Counted from the stretch's first letter, positions 1 to 8,679 are shown. The stretch: DNA of 64,000 nucleotides from Alicyclobacillus hesperidum (GCF_900107035.1 NZ_FNOJ01000005.1:111101-175100), one strand, 5' to 3'. A program made the numbers and translations. The notes: generated from the sequence alone by a model not told the origin.

Positions 1-1049
1 AGTGCATCCTCATGGAACTCCAACACCACATTGTCCATGTCAAGCAACTTTTGAAACTGCTTGACGAGCGCATTCTTCGGTTCGGTGAGAATTCGCTTAA
101 GCGCCTCCTCATCAAGCGCATCAAGCGTTGTCACAACCGGCAGACGGCCAATGAATTCCGGAATTAGGCCGAACTTCAGCAGATCTTCCGGCAAAACATG
201 GTGCATAATGGCGGTATCCTTTGTATCTTGCGCCAAATTGACACTGCCAAACCCAATCACCTTACTGCCCAAACGCCGTTTGATGATTGGCTCGATGCCA
301 TCAAACGCACCACCGCAGATAAACAAAATATTTGTCGTGTCAATCTGAATGAATTCCTGATGCGGGTGCTTACGCCCGCCCTGCGGAGGCACGCTTGCCA
401 CGGTGCCCTCCAGGATCTTCAGCAATGCCTGCTGGACGCCTTCACCCGACACGTCACGCGTGATAGATGGGTTTTCCGACTTGCGCGCAATCTTATCGAT
501 TTCGTCGATGTAGATAATCCCGCGCTCCGCCTTTTCGATGTCGTAATCGGCCGCCTGAATCAGTTTCAACAGGATATTTTCCACGTCTTCACCGACATAT
601 CCCGCTTCTGTCAACGATGTCGCATCCGCAATGGCGAAAGGCACATTGAGAATGCGGGCGAGCGTCTGTGCTAATAAAGTCTTACCGCTACCCGTCGGCC
701 CAATCAACAAAATATTGCTCTTTGCCAACTCGACATCGTCGTTCTTTTGCGTTCCGGCGTTAATGCGCTTGTAGTGATTATATACCGCAACGGACAGCGA
801 ACGCTTCGCCTGCTCCTGCCCAATGACGTACTGATCCAAAATCGCTTTGATTTCAGTGGGCTTCGGAACGTCCTTCAATTCAAAATCGTCTTCTTCACCC
901 AGTTGCTCTTCGACGATTTCGTTGCACAATTCGATACATTCGTCGCAGATATAGACACCGGGTCCAGCGACCAACTTGCGTACCTGCTCCTGTGTCTTGC
1001 CACAGAAGGAACACTTCAGTTGGCCCTTTTCCTCGTTAAATTTGAACAT
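1..1049 (-). CDS. clpX: ATP-dependent Clp protease ATP-binding subunit ClpX (3' end outside window)
   Basis: ClpX is the hexameric AAA+ unfoldase that feeds tagged proteins into the ClpP chamber in the cytoplasm. Translation from the ATG at 1049 begins [18 protein letters not shown] and shows the N-terminal C4 zinc finger (CSFCGK, then ICDECIELC), followed by a Walker A segment reading [12 protein letters not shown]. About 349 codons are visible of a family length near 420, so the C-terminal AAA+ lid and sensor 2 are missing. The frame is open to base 1. It lies directly downstream of clpP on the same strand, so the two are probably co-expressed, unlike B. subtilis where clpP is elsewhere. 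Confidence 0.96.
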   Translation of the reverse strand, partial: MFKFNEEKGQLKCSFCGKTQEQVRKLVAGPGVYICDECIELCNEIVEEQLGEEDDFELKDVPKPTEIKAILDQYVIGQEQAKRSLSVAVYNHYKRINAGTQKNDDVELAKSNILLIGPTGSGKTLLAQTLARILNVPFAIADATSLTEAGYVGEDVENILLKLIQAADYDIEKAERGIIYIDEIDKIARKSENPSITRDVSGEGVQQALLKILEGTVASVPPQGGRKHPHQEFIQIDTTNILFICGGAFDGIEPIIKRRLGSKVIGFGSVNLAQDTKDTAIMHHVLPEDLLKFGLIPEFIGRLPVVTTLDALDEEALKRILTEPKNALVKQFQKLLDMDNVVLEFHEDA

Positions 1050-1124
1050 TCCTCGTTCCCTCCCCAATTCGAGGTTACCACACCCACCGTCCGAGGCAAA
1101 GCACAATCCCAAGCAACGATCCGC

Positions 1125-1706
1125 TTACGGAGTACCCAGTACCTCGTCGATCAAACCGTACGCCTTCGCTTCGTCGGCCGACATGAAGTTGTCGCGATCC
1201 GTGTCGCGTTCAATGACTTCAAGCGGTTGACCCGTCCGCTCAGCCAGAAGTCGGTTGAGTTTGTCTTTCGTCTTGAGCATCCACTCAGCATGAATTTGAA
1301 TGTCAGACGCCTGACCCTGGACTCCCCCGAGCGGCTGGTGGATCATGATTTCAGCATTCGGCAATGCATAGCGTTTTCCCTTCTCGCCCGCAGCCAACAA
1401 GAAAGCACCCATGCTCGCTGCCATCCCGACGCACATGGTCGAAACAGCCGGACGAATATGCTGTATTGTATCATATATGGCCAGTCCCGCGGTGACAGAA
1501 CCGCCGGGGCTATTGATGTACAGTTGGATGTCCTTTTCCGGATCATCAGCCGCCAAAAACAAAAGTTGGGCGACAATCGCATTCGCTACGTTGTCGTCAA
1601 TTGCCGTTCCAAGTAATACGATGCGATCTTTTAACAGCCGCGAATAAATGTCATACGACCGCTCCCCACGGCTGGTTTGTTCAATGACATACGGAATCAG
1701 ACTCAT
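1125..1706 (-). CDS. clpP: ATP-dependent Clp protease proteolytic subunit ClpP
   Basis: ClpP is the tetradecameric serine peptidase that degrades proteins threaded in by Clp ATPases. The 193-residue product has the expected length and the full catalytic triad: Ser98 in [10 protein letters not shown], His123 in MIHQPLGG and Asp172 in DTDRDNF. The ATG at 1706 follows a strong AAAGGAGG ribosome site. It sits between tig and clpX, all on the minus strand, about 75 bp before clpX. The tig-clpP-clpX order groups a ribosome-bound chaperone with its protease; this order is common in proteobacteria and differs from B. subtilis. Confidence 0.97.
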   Translation of the reverse strand: MSLIPYVIEQTSRGERSYDIYSRLLKDRIVLLGTAIDDNVANAIVAQLLFLAADDPEKDIQLYINSPGGSVTAGLAIYDTIQHIRPAVSTMCVGMAASMGAFLLAAGEKGKRYALPNAEIMIHQPLGGVQGQASDIQIHAEWMLKTKDKLNRLLAERTGQPLEVIERDTDRDNFMSADEAKAYGLIDEVLGTP

Positions 1707-1743
1707 ACCCCGGCCTCCTTTTGCAATTCACGCTATGTGCGGG

Positions 1744-1772
1744 ACAAGACAAGGCATCACACCTTGTCTTGT
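1744..1772 (-). terminator. Hairpin between tig and clpP
   Basis: A perfect 11-bp inverted repeat (arms 1744-1754 and 1762-1772, loop of 7) lies 40 bp after the tig stop codon. There is no T-run on the minus strand after it, so it may be a weak terminator, a processing site or a leader structure of clpP. Confidence 0.4.
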
Positions 1773-1811
1773 TGTCAGTCCATCTTTCAGTTTTCTTCAG
1801 ACTTGCGCAAA

Positions 1812-3104
1812 TCACACAACCTTGCAATGATCCACCAATAGTTGAATGGTCTTGCGGGTCTTCAACTCGCCCTGGAACGATGCCAAACCGGGATCTCGCA
1901 TATTCATCAACTGACGTACACGCTCGAGCTCCAGTTGCGTATTGTCTGCGATCTTCTGCAATTCTGCCTCAATGTCCTCAGATGTAACCTCGACATTCTC
2001 CGCGTTTGCAATCGCCTCAAGCACCAAGCCAATGCGCACAGATTGCTCTGCCGCCTCCCGGTACTGGTCTTTCAGCTCATCCAGAGTCAACCCAGTAAAC
2101 TCGAGGTATGCATCGAACGGAATCTGCTGCATTTGCAGCTGTTGAGCAAAGTGACCAAGTTGATGCTCAATCTCGTGCTCTACCATAACCGCTGGAAGTT
2201 CAATCGTCGCATTGGCCGTAGCTTTTTTGACGACCTCATCTTCAATATATCGATCATGCTGAACTTTTGCTCGTTCTTCCAACGATTTGCGCAAGTCAGC
2301 CTTAAACTCGTCCACCGTCTGAAACTCGCTGATTTCCTGGACGAACTCGTCGTTCAGTTCGCGCAGCACGCGCCGCTTAATATCGTGCAGCAACACATGA
2401 AACTTCGCGAGTTTTTCACGCAAAGACTTGACGTGATAATCGTCAGGGAACGTGACCTCAATATCGCGTTCCTCACCGGGTTTCATACCGATCAGTTGCT
2501 CTTCGAACCCCTTAATTAAGGCGTTGCTCCCAATCTCCAATTGGAAATTCTCCGCTTCGCCGCCTTCAAACTCTTCGCCGTCGATGGTGCCCTTGAAGTC
2601 AATACTGACCGTATCACCGTTCTCCACTGCACCATCTTCAATCACTTCAATTTGGGCATGGCTGCGCAAAATGCTCTGCAATTCTTCTTCAACGGTCTCA
2701 TCTGTCACATCGAACGACTTGTCCTCGACTTCGAGCCCTTTGTACTCTCCCAGTTGGACTTCCGGCTTGACCGTGACCGTAGCTTTAAAAATGAACGGTT
2801 TGCCCGTCTCCACCTGCACCACATCGACGGCAGGTTGATCCACCGGTTCGATCCCTGTCTCAACGACGGCCTCCTGATACGCTTGCGGCAACAGGATATC
2901 GACCGCATCCTGATACAGAGACTCCACACCAAAACGAGCTTCAAACAGTTTGCGCGGTACCTTACCCTTGCGGAAACCAGGCACGTTTACGCGCTTCACC
3001 ACGCGTTTAAACGCTTCATCCAGAGCCTTCGCAAACCGTTCGCTGGCGACTTCGACCTCCAGCACACCCACATTCGCCTCGGTCTTTTCCCACTTAGCCG
3101 TCAT
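1812..3104 (-). CDS. tig: Trigger factor, ribosome-associated peptidyl-prolyl isomerase
   Basis: Trigger factor binds nascent chains at the ribosomal exit tunnel and isomerises prolyl bonds. The 430-residue product matches the family length. The N-terminal ribosome-binding domain carries the GFRKGKVPRKLFEARFG signature (about residues 43-59). An FKBP-type domain follows around residues 155-240 (VENGDTVSIDFKGTIDGEEF), then a helical C-terminal chaperone domain. A clear AGGAGG site precedes the ATG at 3104. It is followed by clpP and clpX; in B. subtilis tig is followed by clpX and the lon genes. Confidence 0.97.
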   Translation of the reverse strand: MTAKWEKTEANVGVLEVEVASERFAKALDEAFKRVVKRVNVPGFRKGKVPRKLFEARFGVESLYQDAVDILLPQAYQEAVVETGIEPVDQPAVDVVQVETGKPFIFKATVTVKPEVQLGEYKGLEVEDKSFDVTDETVEEELQSILRSHAQIEVIEDGAVENGDTVSIDFKGTIDGEEFEGGEAENFQLEIGSNALIKGFEEQLIGMKPGEERDIEVTFPDDYHVKSLREKLAKFHVLLHDIKRRVLRELNDEFVQEISEFQTVDEFKADLRKSLEERAKVQHDRYIEDEVVKKATANATIELPAVMVEHEIEHQLGHFAQQLQMQQIPFDAYLEFTGLTLDELKDQYREAAEQSVRIGLVLEAIANAENVEVTSEDIEAELQKIADNTQLELERVRQLMNMRDPGLASFQGELKTRKTIQLLVDHCKVV

Positions 3105-3240
3105 CCATCATTTCCTCCTAACAGTCCTCGCAACCGTCGGACCGGCAGCTTTCAATATCACTCACGATTTCAGGCGGAGTAGCCCACCTACGGCAAATCA
3201 CGGTTATCCAGACAACGCACAAATATCATATTTGCGAATC

Positions 3241-3262
3241 GAGCACCCCTGTCGGGATGCTC
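3241..3262 (-). terminator. Hairpin downstream of tRNA-Arg
   Basis: A 9-bp stem with one G-U pair and a 4-nt loop lies 16 bases past the 3' end of tRNA-Arg on the minus strand. The T-run is poor, but the position fits a transcript end for the Gly-Arg tRNA pair. Confidence 0.4.
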
Positions 3263-3277
3263 AAGCATTGGCCACCG

Positions 3278-3354
3278 TGGCGTCCCAGGAGGGATTCGAA
3301 CCCCCGACCCACAGCTTAGAAGGCTGTTGCTCTATCCAGCTGAGCTACTGAGAC
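3278..3354 (-). tRNA. tRNA-Arg (anticodon TCT)
   Basis: A full cloverleaf of 77 nt with encoded CCA can be drawn. The acceptor GTCTCAG pairs with CTGGGAC (one G-U). The anticodon stem encloses a loop with TCT, which reads AGA and AGG. The T-arm contains GGTTCGAATCC. It follows tRNA-Gly by one base, so both come from one transcript. Confidence 0.95.
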
Positions 3355-3355
3355 A

Positions 3356-3429
3356 TGGAGCGGGTGATGGGAATCGAACCCACGCTACCAGCTTGGAAGG
3401 CTGGAGTTCTACCATTGAACTACACCCGC
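3356..3429 (-). tRNA. tRNA-Gly (anticodon TCC)
   Basis: A 74-nt cloverleaf with encoded CCA. The acceptor GCGGGTG pairs perfectly with CACCCGC. The anticodon loop carries TCC, reading GGA and GGG. It is the first gene of a two-tRNA unit (Gly then Arg) with a sigma-A-like promoter 22 bp upstream. Confidence 0.95.
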
Positions 3430-3443
3430 ACGCGTAACTCCAC

Positions 3444-4049
3444 CTATGATAGTTTAGTCGATTCCGCCATTGATATCAAGATAGGTCGAATGAGTTCAAC
3501 TGCCTTCGCGCGATGGGAGTATGCAGCTTTCTCTTCCATGGACATCTCTGCGAAGCGACGCCCTTCGCCATGTGGTGTGAACAGCGGATCGTAGCCAAAG
3601 CCATGTGTACCCCGCGCAAAGTCGTGGACGGTCCCGGTCACTCGTCCCTCGACGGCGCCGATGACACCATCTGCGTTGGCAAACGCGACAGCACATGCAA
3701 AGTACGCCTCTGCCGACGAAAGCCCTTTCTCGTGCATGCGTGCAATTAGCTTAGCATGATTCGCGAGATCATCGCCGTGTTTTCCACCATAGCGCGCTGA
3801 ATAGATCCCTGGTTCGCCATTGAGTTCGGGTACAACCAAGCCAGAATCGTCCGCTAACACCATAGCACCGAGTTGTCGCGCATAAAACAGGGCTTTTTCC
3901 TGGGCAATCGCAAGAAACGTCGTCGCAGTCTCAGGCGCTTCAGGCAATTCCGCAGGCAGGGGCAGAAGCTCAGCCGGGATATCTGCGAGTAGCAACCGAA
4001 ATTCCTCAACCTTATGCACATTCTTTGTGGCAATGAACAATCGCATCAT
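3444..4049 (-). CDS. rdgB: XTP/dITP diphosphatase (RdgB/HAM1 family)
   Basis: It hydrolyses non-canonical purine nucleotides (dITP, XTP) to monophosphates and so keeps deaminated bases out of DNA and RNA. The 201-residue protein starts MMRLFIATKNVHKVEEF, with the family SxNxxK-like phosphate site (TKNVHK). It has the motifs LADDSGLVVPELNGEPGIYS and HGFGYDPLF. It begins 14 bp after murI and is probably cotranscribed with it. B. subtilis has gerM and rph between these two genes; both are absent here. Either of the two tandem ATGs could be the start. Confidence 0.95.
   Translation of the reverse strand: MMRLFIATKNVHKVEEFRLLLADIPAELLPLPAELPEAPETATTFLAIAQEKALFYARQLGAMVLADDSGLVVPELNGEPGIYSARYGGKHGDDLANHAKLIARMHEKGLSSAEAYFACAVAFANADGVIGAVEGRVTGTVHDFARGTHGFGYDPLFTPHGEGRRFAEMSMEEKAAYSHRAKAVELIRPILISMAESTKLS
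3451..3479 (-). promoter_or_regulatory. Sigma-A-like promoter for the Gly-Arg tRNA pair, inside the rdgB 3' end
   Basis: On the minus strand TTGATA (3479-3474), a 17-bp spacer and TAAACT (3456-3451) lie 22 bp before the tRNA-Gly 5' end. The boxes fall inside the last codons of rdgB, whose stop is at 3444, so tRNA transcription can start independently of the upstream operon. Confidence 0.55.
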
Positions 4050-4063
4050 TTATCAGACCATCC

Positions 4064-4909
4064 TTAGGGATTCACCATGCGCTCAATTGTCACGACGAGT
4101 GGAGCATCCACATGTTCAACCGCTGCAGCCACCACAGGTTCCGCAAACCAGTTGGCGAGTGCCACCTTCAAACTGGCTGAGTCCCCTGATGTGAGATAGC
4201 GGTACATAGGTTTGGCAGAATCTGTATTACGAAGGTTGCGCTCGGCAAGCAACCTTGCCACGTGAGCCGCCGTCGCATCGGCCGACGAGATGACCTGCAC
4301 CGCGGCACCCATCACACGTCGGATGATCGGTGCAAGCAACGGATAATGGGTGCAACCGAGCACCAAACTGTCGATATCACTGCCGGCCAAGGGCTTAAGC
4401 GATTGGCGGACGACAGCCTCGACGTGATCCCCATCCAATTGGCCCCGTTCAACGAGTGGCACAAACAACGGACAAGCCAACTCATGTACAACGATGTCAG
4501 GCGCGATTGTACAGATGGCCTTCCGGTAAGCATGGCTCGAGACGGTCACGGATGTCCCGATGACACCGATACGACGATTGCGCGTCGCCCTGACTGCCGA
4601 TAAAGCCCCAGGAGCGATCACGCCGACGACCGGAATCGGGAGTCGCTCTTGAAGATTGTGCAAGGCGACCGCTGTTGCCGTATTACACGCGACGACCAAC
4701 AATTTAATGCCGCTCGCAAACAGATAATCTGCAATTTCTTCCGAAAATCGAATGACTTCCTCTGGCTGACGGTCGCCATACGGACAACGAGCACGATCTC
4801 CAAAGTAAACCACAGACTCATGTGGTAAGCGCTCTTGTATAGCACGCATCACTGTTAAACCGCCAATGCCCGAATCGAACACACCTATCGGCAGCCGCGA
4901 CGTTTCCAA
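4064..4909 (-). CDS. murI: Glutamate racemase
   Basis: It makes D-glutamate for peptidoglycan by two-base racemisation in the cytoplasm. Both catalytic cysteines are visible, in VVACNTATA and LGCTHYPLL, along with the N-terminal GVFDSGIGGLTV motif. I choose a TTG start at 4909. An in-frame GTG at 4927 would overlap the GAGGAG ribosome site, while the TTG lies 10 bases after it. That gives 281 residues. It lies between a MarR regulator and rdgB, the Bacillus-like racE neighbourhood. Confidence 0.94.
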   Translation of the reverse strand: METSRLPIGVFDSGIGGLTVMRAIQERLPHESVVYFGDRARCPYGDRQPEEVIRFSEEIADYLFASGIKLLVVACNTATAVALHNLQERLPIPVVGVIAPGALSAVRATRNRRIGVIGTSVTVSSHAYRKAICTIAPDIVVHELACPLFVPLVERGQLDGDHVEAVVRQSLKPLAGSDIDSLVLGCTHYPLLAPIIRRVMGAAVQVISSADATAAHVARLLAERNLRNTDSAKPMYRYLTSGDSASLKVALANWFAEPVVAAAVEHVDAPLVVTIERMVNP

Positions 4910-4989
4910 GGTATGTGCACTCCTCACGCTGATCTCAGGTGTCGATGAGCACCAATCGCTACGACCTGCAACACGCCGTAGGCTGGCGC

Positions 4990-5424
4990 CTACTGATTAG
5001 CCATATTCGTCAAAAGCAGTTCGAGTGCTTCTAAAATTGTCTTGCGCGTCGAAACGTCGACATGGCTTAATATAGTATGTAAATAGGCGCGGCGAGCACG
5101 AAGCACTTCTTCAATAATTTGTGCCCCCGGCGGCCTTAATTGAACGCGCACAACGCGACGATCCACCAAGTCCCTTTGTCGGCAGACGTAGCCAGCCTTT
5201 TCCAATCGATCCACCAAGTCGGTCGTCGTGCTATACGCGAGATACAGCTTGGACGACAACTCACCAATCGTCAGTTCCCCCTCGTTGTTGAGTGCGATGA
5301 GAGCATCGAACTGCGGCGAGGTAATGTCGTGTTCTCGCAATAAAACACGGCCCTTGCGGCGGACAGCAGCTGCCACTAAGCGAAGGGACTTTTCAATTTC
5401 CTCAACGTACTCGTTGAACTCCAC
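4990..5424 (-). CDS. MarR-family transcriptional regulator
   Basis: A winged-helix regulator of about 144 residues with the MarR core: an HTH around LTIGELSSKLYLAYSTTTDL and a wing with DRRVVRVQLRPPG. The start is uncertain. GTG at 5424 (or TTG at 5427) has a weak AAGG upstream; an in-frame TTG at 5481 has no ribosome site. It lies between gerE and murI, the same place as ysmB in B. subtilis, so it is probably that ortholog. Its target and ligand cannot be told from sequence. Confidence 0.88.
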   Translation of the reverse strand: MEFNEYVEEIEKSLRLVAAAVRRKGRVLLREHDITSPQFDALIALNNEGELTIGELSSKLYLAYSTTTDLVDRLEKAGYVCRQRDLVDRRVVRVQLRPPGAQIIEEVLRARRAYLHTILSHVDVSTRKTILEALELLLTNMANQ

Positions 5425-5536
5425 CAAGCCTTGTCCACATCCCGTCCATGCTTGCGTCCAGTAAATAGTACCACTCAGCAATTTCGACGGTCAACGGACA
5501 AATCTCGACATGAAGTTCACTGCCAAATAAGACGCT

Positions 5537-5564
5537 GAACACCCCTACCTAAGTAGGGGTGTTC
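5537..5564 (-). terminator. Terminator hairpin after gerE
   Basis: A perfect 12-bp stem (arms 5537-5548 and 5553-5564) with a 4-nt loop starts 3 bp past the gerE stop. The T-run is short. It should separate gerE transcripts from the marR-murI-rdgB unit. Confidence 0.65.
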
Positions 5565-5567
5565 GGA

Positions 5568-5795
5568 TCAAATCACAAGCTCACCCAATCGAACCAATTC
5601 GACAACCGCTTGCGACCGGCCTTTGACGTTCAGCTTTTTCATCACATTCGAGATATGGTTGCGAACCGTCTTCTCACTGACGAACAGCTGCCCGGCGATC
5701 TCTTTGGTCGTCTTATCCTGAACAAGGAGTTCAAATACCTCCCGTTCCCGATTTGTAAGCAGCGATTTTACGCGCGCGTCCTTGGCAGGTGCCAT
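5568..5795 (-). CDS. gerE: GerE, LuxR-type regulator of late spore coat genes
   Basis: GerE is a stand-alone LuxR-type HTH protein that acts in the mother cell late in sporulation, tuning sigma-K coat genes. The 75-residue product (B. subtilis GerE has 74) is nearly all HTH, with LTNREREVFELLVQDKTTKEI and SEKTVRNHISNVMKKLNV. The ATG at 5795 follows a strong AAGGAGG; the longer upstream open frame lacks one. A sigma-K-like promoter lies 50 bp upstream. The neighbours sdh, marR and murI match the Bacillus gerE locus. Confidence 0.95.
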   Translation of the reverse strand: MAPAKDARVKSLLTNREREVFELLVQDKTTKEIAGQLFVSEKTVRNHISNVMKKLNVKGRSQAVVELVRLGELVI

Positions 5796-5845
5796 CCCCT
5801 TATCCCTCCTTGTCGAGTAATACAAGAGCGGGATACAGTCAGGGT

Positions 5846-5872
5846 ATAGTATGACACCTCGTAAGCGAGCGT
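5846..5872 (-). promoter_or_regulatory. Candidate sigma-K promoter of gerE
   Basis: On the minus strand the sequence reads AC (5872-5871), 17 bases, then CATACTAT (5853-5846). This fits the Bacillus sigma-K consensus AC-N16/17-CATANNNT. The predicted start would leave a leader of about 40 nt before the gerE ATG. B. subtilis gerE is known to be transcribed by sigma-K. Confidence 0.6.
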
Positions 5873-5932
5873 TCCGCGACGTATCCGGGATGGGCGGCTG
5901 GCAGCCAATCACGCCAAGCCTTCTCCCTCCCT

Positions 5933-7111
5933 TTACCCTTTCCTTCGTGCCTTTATCGCTCCGGCCAATTGTTGCAGTCCTTGTTCGAGCAAGGCGCGTG
6001 GACAAGCGATGTTCATGCGTTGGAAGCCCTCACCTTCCCGACCGAATAGGTGGCCCTCGTTCAAGCCTAGGCGAGCTTCTTCAATCAAAAACTGATCGAG
6101 TTCTTTCGGACTCAACCCCAGTGCACGAAAGTCGAGCCATACCAGATACGTTCCTTCCGGCCTGAACATGCGCACTTCGGGAACGTTTTGTTGTAAAAAT
6201 GACTCCATAAAATCGAGATTGCCTGCAAGGTAATGCAACAAATCATCCAGCCAGTTTTCACCGTGGTTGTATGCCGCAATCATCGCCTCAACGCCAAATA
6301 CATTTAACTCCGCCATCGCGGCGCGCGCCGACGCAGTCTGGTACTTGCGCCGCAAATCGCCATCTTCGGCGATGATGTAAGCAGTATTCAGCCCAGCCAA
6401 ATTAAAGGTCTTGCTCGGAGCCGCGCACGTGATCGAGCGAGCCGCAAAGCTTGGATCCAGCGACGCAAACGGAATATGGCGATGTGGCGCAAAGACGAGA
6501 TCCGCATGAATTTCATCAGCCACCACGAGCACATCGTGACGTAGACAAATCTCACCGACCCGCCTGAGTTCATCCTCTGTCCAGACGCGCCCCACAGGAT
6601 TGTGAGGAGAGCACAAAAACATAATCTTGGCCTGACGCGCCTTCTCCTCAAGGTCTGCAAAATTGATTTCATAGCGACCGTTACGTTCCACGAGTGGATT
6701 TTCAATGACAGTTCGATTCCAACTCGCAATCGTCCGCTTGAATGGGTGATATACGGGCGGCTGGATCAGCACACCTTCTCCTGGTTCTGTGAAGGCCTGG
6801 ACGATCACGGATAATGCAGGCACCACCCCTGGTGCGGGGACAATCGCTTCAGGCGCAATGGTCCACTTGTGCCTGCGCTGCATCCAAGACACGATACTGT
6901 CGACATAGGCTTGAGACTTAATGGTATACCCATAGACTCCATGTTGAACGCGGCGCATCAACGCCTCTTGTACGGCTGAAGGCGACGGAAAATCCATATC
7001 AGCAACCCACATGGGCAAAACATCTGTGCGGCCAAATCGCGAGGCCAAGGAGTCCCATTTCGAGGCCGCGGTATTCCACCTGTCAATGACTTGATCAAAA
7101 TCGTATGACAC
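5933..7111 (-). CDS. PatB/MalY-type PLP-dependent C-S lyase (cystathionine beta-lyase-like)
   Basis: A class I/II fold PLP enzyme of 392 residues. MalY/PatB proteins split cystathionine or cysteine conjugates to pyruvate, ammonia and a thiol. Seen are VLPMWVADMDFPSP near the N-terminus, the CSPHNPVGRVW motif, VVADEIHADLVF (PLP pyridine-binding Asp) and SKTFNLAGLNTAY with the Schiff-base lysine. The start is GTG at 7111 with GGAGG 8 bp before it; an upstream in-frame extension to 7180 has no such site. It is the first gene of the accessory block and lies divergent to a sulfurtransferase. Aminotransferase activity cannot be excluded. Confidence 0.88.
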   Translation of the reverse strand: MSYDFDQVIDRWNTAASKWDSLASRFGRTDVLPMWVADMDFPSPSAVQEALMRRVQHGVYGYTIKSQAYVDSIVSWMQRRHKWTIAPEAIVPAPGVVPALSVIVQAFTEPGEGVLIQPPVYHPFKRTIASWNRTVIENPLVERNGRYEINFADLEEKARQAKIMFLCSPHNPVGRVWTEDELRRVGEICLRHDVLVVADEIHADLVFAPHRHIPFASLDPSFAARSITCAAPSKTFNLAGLNTAYIIAEDGDLRRKYQTASARAAMAELNVFGVEAMIAAYNHGENWLDDLLHYLAGNLDFMESFLQQNVPEVRMFRPEGTYLVWLDFRALGLSPKELDQFLIEEARLGLNEGHLFGREGEGFQRMNIACPRALLEQGLQQLAGAIKARRKG

Positions 7112-7260
7112 GCTGCATCCTCCGTTCACCCGCCTGCGCACTGGGTGATCCATCCGCATCGGCGGTTCATACCAACACATCTACTCTATCACAAGCACCT
7201 CGGATAGTGTCTTTCTGCCGGAAGGAAGCGCTAGAAAAATGGAGAATTTCCTCTTGCGTA

Positions 7261-7289
7261 TTGACGCGACATTCTCTAATTTTAATTTA
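7261..7289 (+). promoter_or_regulatory. Sigma-A-like promoter of the sulfurtransferase gene
   Basis: TTGACG at 7261-7266 is followed, with 16-17 bp spacing, by an AT-rich -10 region (TAATTT or AATTTA, 7283-7289), about 65 bp before the ATG at 7354. Confidence 0.45.
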
Positions 7290-7353
7290 AGGGGTCGGAA
7301 AACAAGGTTTTCGGTTTGCCACCTCTACGTTCCGATTTCAAGGAGGTCGTACC

Positions 7354-8187
7354 ATGGCAAAGGACGTACTTGTCACAACAGAGTGGGTAGCAGCCCACAA
7401 AAATGATCCCAACGTACTTCTCGTAGAAGTCGATGTCGACACCAGCGCATACGAAAGTGGTCATATTCAAGGCGCTATCGCGTGGAACTGGACGACCCAA
7501 TTGAATGACCAAGTTCGCCGCGACATTCTGAACCACGAACAGTGGGCGGAGCTGTTGAGCAATAGCGGCGCAACGCCAGAGACGCTCATCGTCCTCTACG
7601 GCGACAACAACAACTGGTTCGCTGCATTTGCTTATTGGCAATTGAAGATCTTCGGTCACGAGAACGTCAAACTGATGGACGGCGGCCGTAAAAAGTGGGA
7701 ACTCGAAGGTCGCGAACTCGTCAAGGAAGTTCCGTCGCGCACGAAAACGCAATACCCTGTTCCAAACCGCGATCTCGACACTTCCATTCGCGCTCGTCAA
7801 ATCGACGTTTTGAATTCGCTCAACAAGGGTAATGTCGCTCTGGTCGACGTCCGGAGTCCACAGGAGTTCACGGGTGAGGTCATCGCACCTCCCGGCATGA
7901 CAGAGACAGCTCAACGCGGCGGTCACATTCCAGGCGCAGTCAATGTACCGTGGGGCAAGGCTGTCAATGAAGACGGCACCTTCAAATCGGAAGCTGAGCT
8001 TAAGCAGTTATACGAATCGGTCGGCGTTACCCCTGACAAAGAGGTCATTGCATATTGCCGCATTGGCGAACGGTCCTCACATACCTGGTTCGTCCTTCGC
8101 GAGTTGCTTGGCTTCCAAAACGTCAAGAACTACGACGGATCGTGGACAGAATGGGGCAGCATGGTAGGGGTGCCCATTGAGCGATAA
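7354..8187 (+). CDS. Thiosulfate/3-mercaptopyruvate sulfurtransferase (two-domain rhodanese)
   Basis: It moves a sulfane sulfur from thiosulfate or mercaptopyruvate to cyanide or thiols. The 277-residue protein has an inactive N-terminal rhodanese domain (about 1-130, starting VTTEWVAAH) and a catalytic C-terminal one (about 150-275) with active cysteine in AYCRIGERSSHTW. The CRIGER-type loop is typical of SseA/CysA2-like thiosulfate sulfurtransferases. A strong AAGGAGG precedes the ATG. It is divergent from the PatB-like lyase, and its 3' end overlaps the next gene by 11 bp, so those two are translationally linked. Confidence 0.92.
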   Translation: MAKDVLVTTEWVAAHKNDPNVLLVEVDVDTSAYESGHIQGAIAWNWTTQLNDQVRRDILNHEQWAELLSNSGATPETLIVLYGDNNNWFAAFAYWQLKIFGHENVKLMDGGRKKWELEGRELVKEVPSRTKTQYPVPNRDLDTSIRARQIDVLNSLNKGNVALVDVRSPQEFTGEVIAPPGMTETAQRGGHIPGAVNVPWGKAVNEDGTFKSEAELKQLYESVGVTPDKEVIAYCRIGERSSHTWFVLRELLGFQNVKNYDGSWTEWGSMVGVPIER

Positions 8188-8572
8188 GCACACACTCTAT
8201 CGCGCTGACGCGCAACCTCCGGCAAAGCGCTTGCTTGAAGCCATGACGTCCAAACAGAAGCCTGATATAGCGCAATTGTTTTTTGATGCGAGCGTGTTGA
8301 ATGCGTATCGCGAGCGCGACGGTTTCCGTATCATCCGCACGGACACGTCTGGCAGGCTGAGTAAGCCGGGTGGCTGGAGCGTCGATTTCGGTATCAGCGG
8401 CGAAGGCGACCGGCATATACATATCCCGGCGCACGCATGGGTGCATCGCATCCCGGTCGAAGAGCAAGCGCATTGGCTAGAGTACGCCTTGACACTGCCG
8501 CTTAGCGACAACTTCGTCCGCGGCGTCGTTCGCCCCGGCTGCATAGATGACGGACCCATTCGCAACTGGTAA
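8177..8572 (+). CDS. Conserved-looking hypothetical protein overlapping the rhodanese gene
   Basis: A 131-residue soluble protein that I do not recognise. It begins at a TTG inside the last codons of the sulfurtransferase gene (11-bp overlap), which suggests translational coupling and a linked function. It has no signal peptide, membrane segment or cysteine pair. It is rich in charged residues, with a central GGWSVDFGISGEGDRHIHI stretch and a C-terminal VRGVVRPGCIDDGPIRNW. A role next to sulfur transfer is only inferred from position. Confidence 0.7.
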   Translation: MSDKHTLYRADAQPPAKRLLEAMTSKQKPDIAQLFFDASVLNAYRERDGFRIIRTDTSGRLSKPGGWSVDFGISGEGDRHIHIPAHAWVHRIPVEEQAHWLEYALTLPLSDNFVRGVVRPGCIDDGPIRNW

Positions 8573-8578
8573 GGTATT

Positions 8579-8613
8579 AGGGGAAGCCTTTGGCACAGGC
8601 CGCGGCTTCCCCT
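8579..8613 (+). terminator. Hairpin ending the sulfurtransferase operon
   Basis: A perfect 10-bp stem (8579-8588 with 8604-8613) and a 15-nt loop start 6 bp after the stop at 8572. There is no strong T-run. Confidence 0.45.
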
Positions 8614-8679
8614 CTCCGTATATGCCAGCGAAAGCAGGGCGGATAGGGACCATACCCGCCCGAGAAAGGATCGAGTTTC

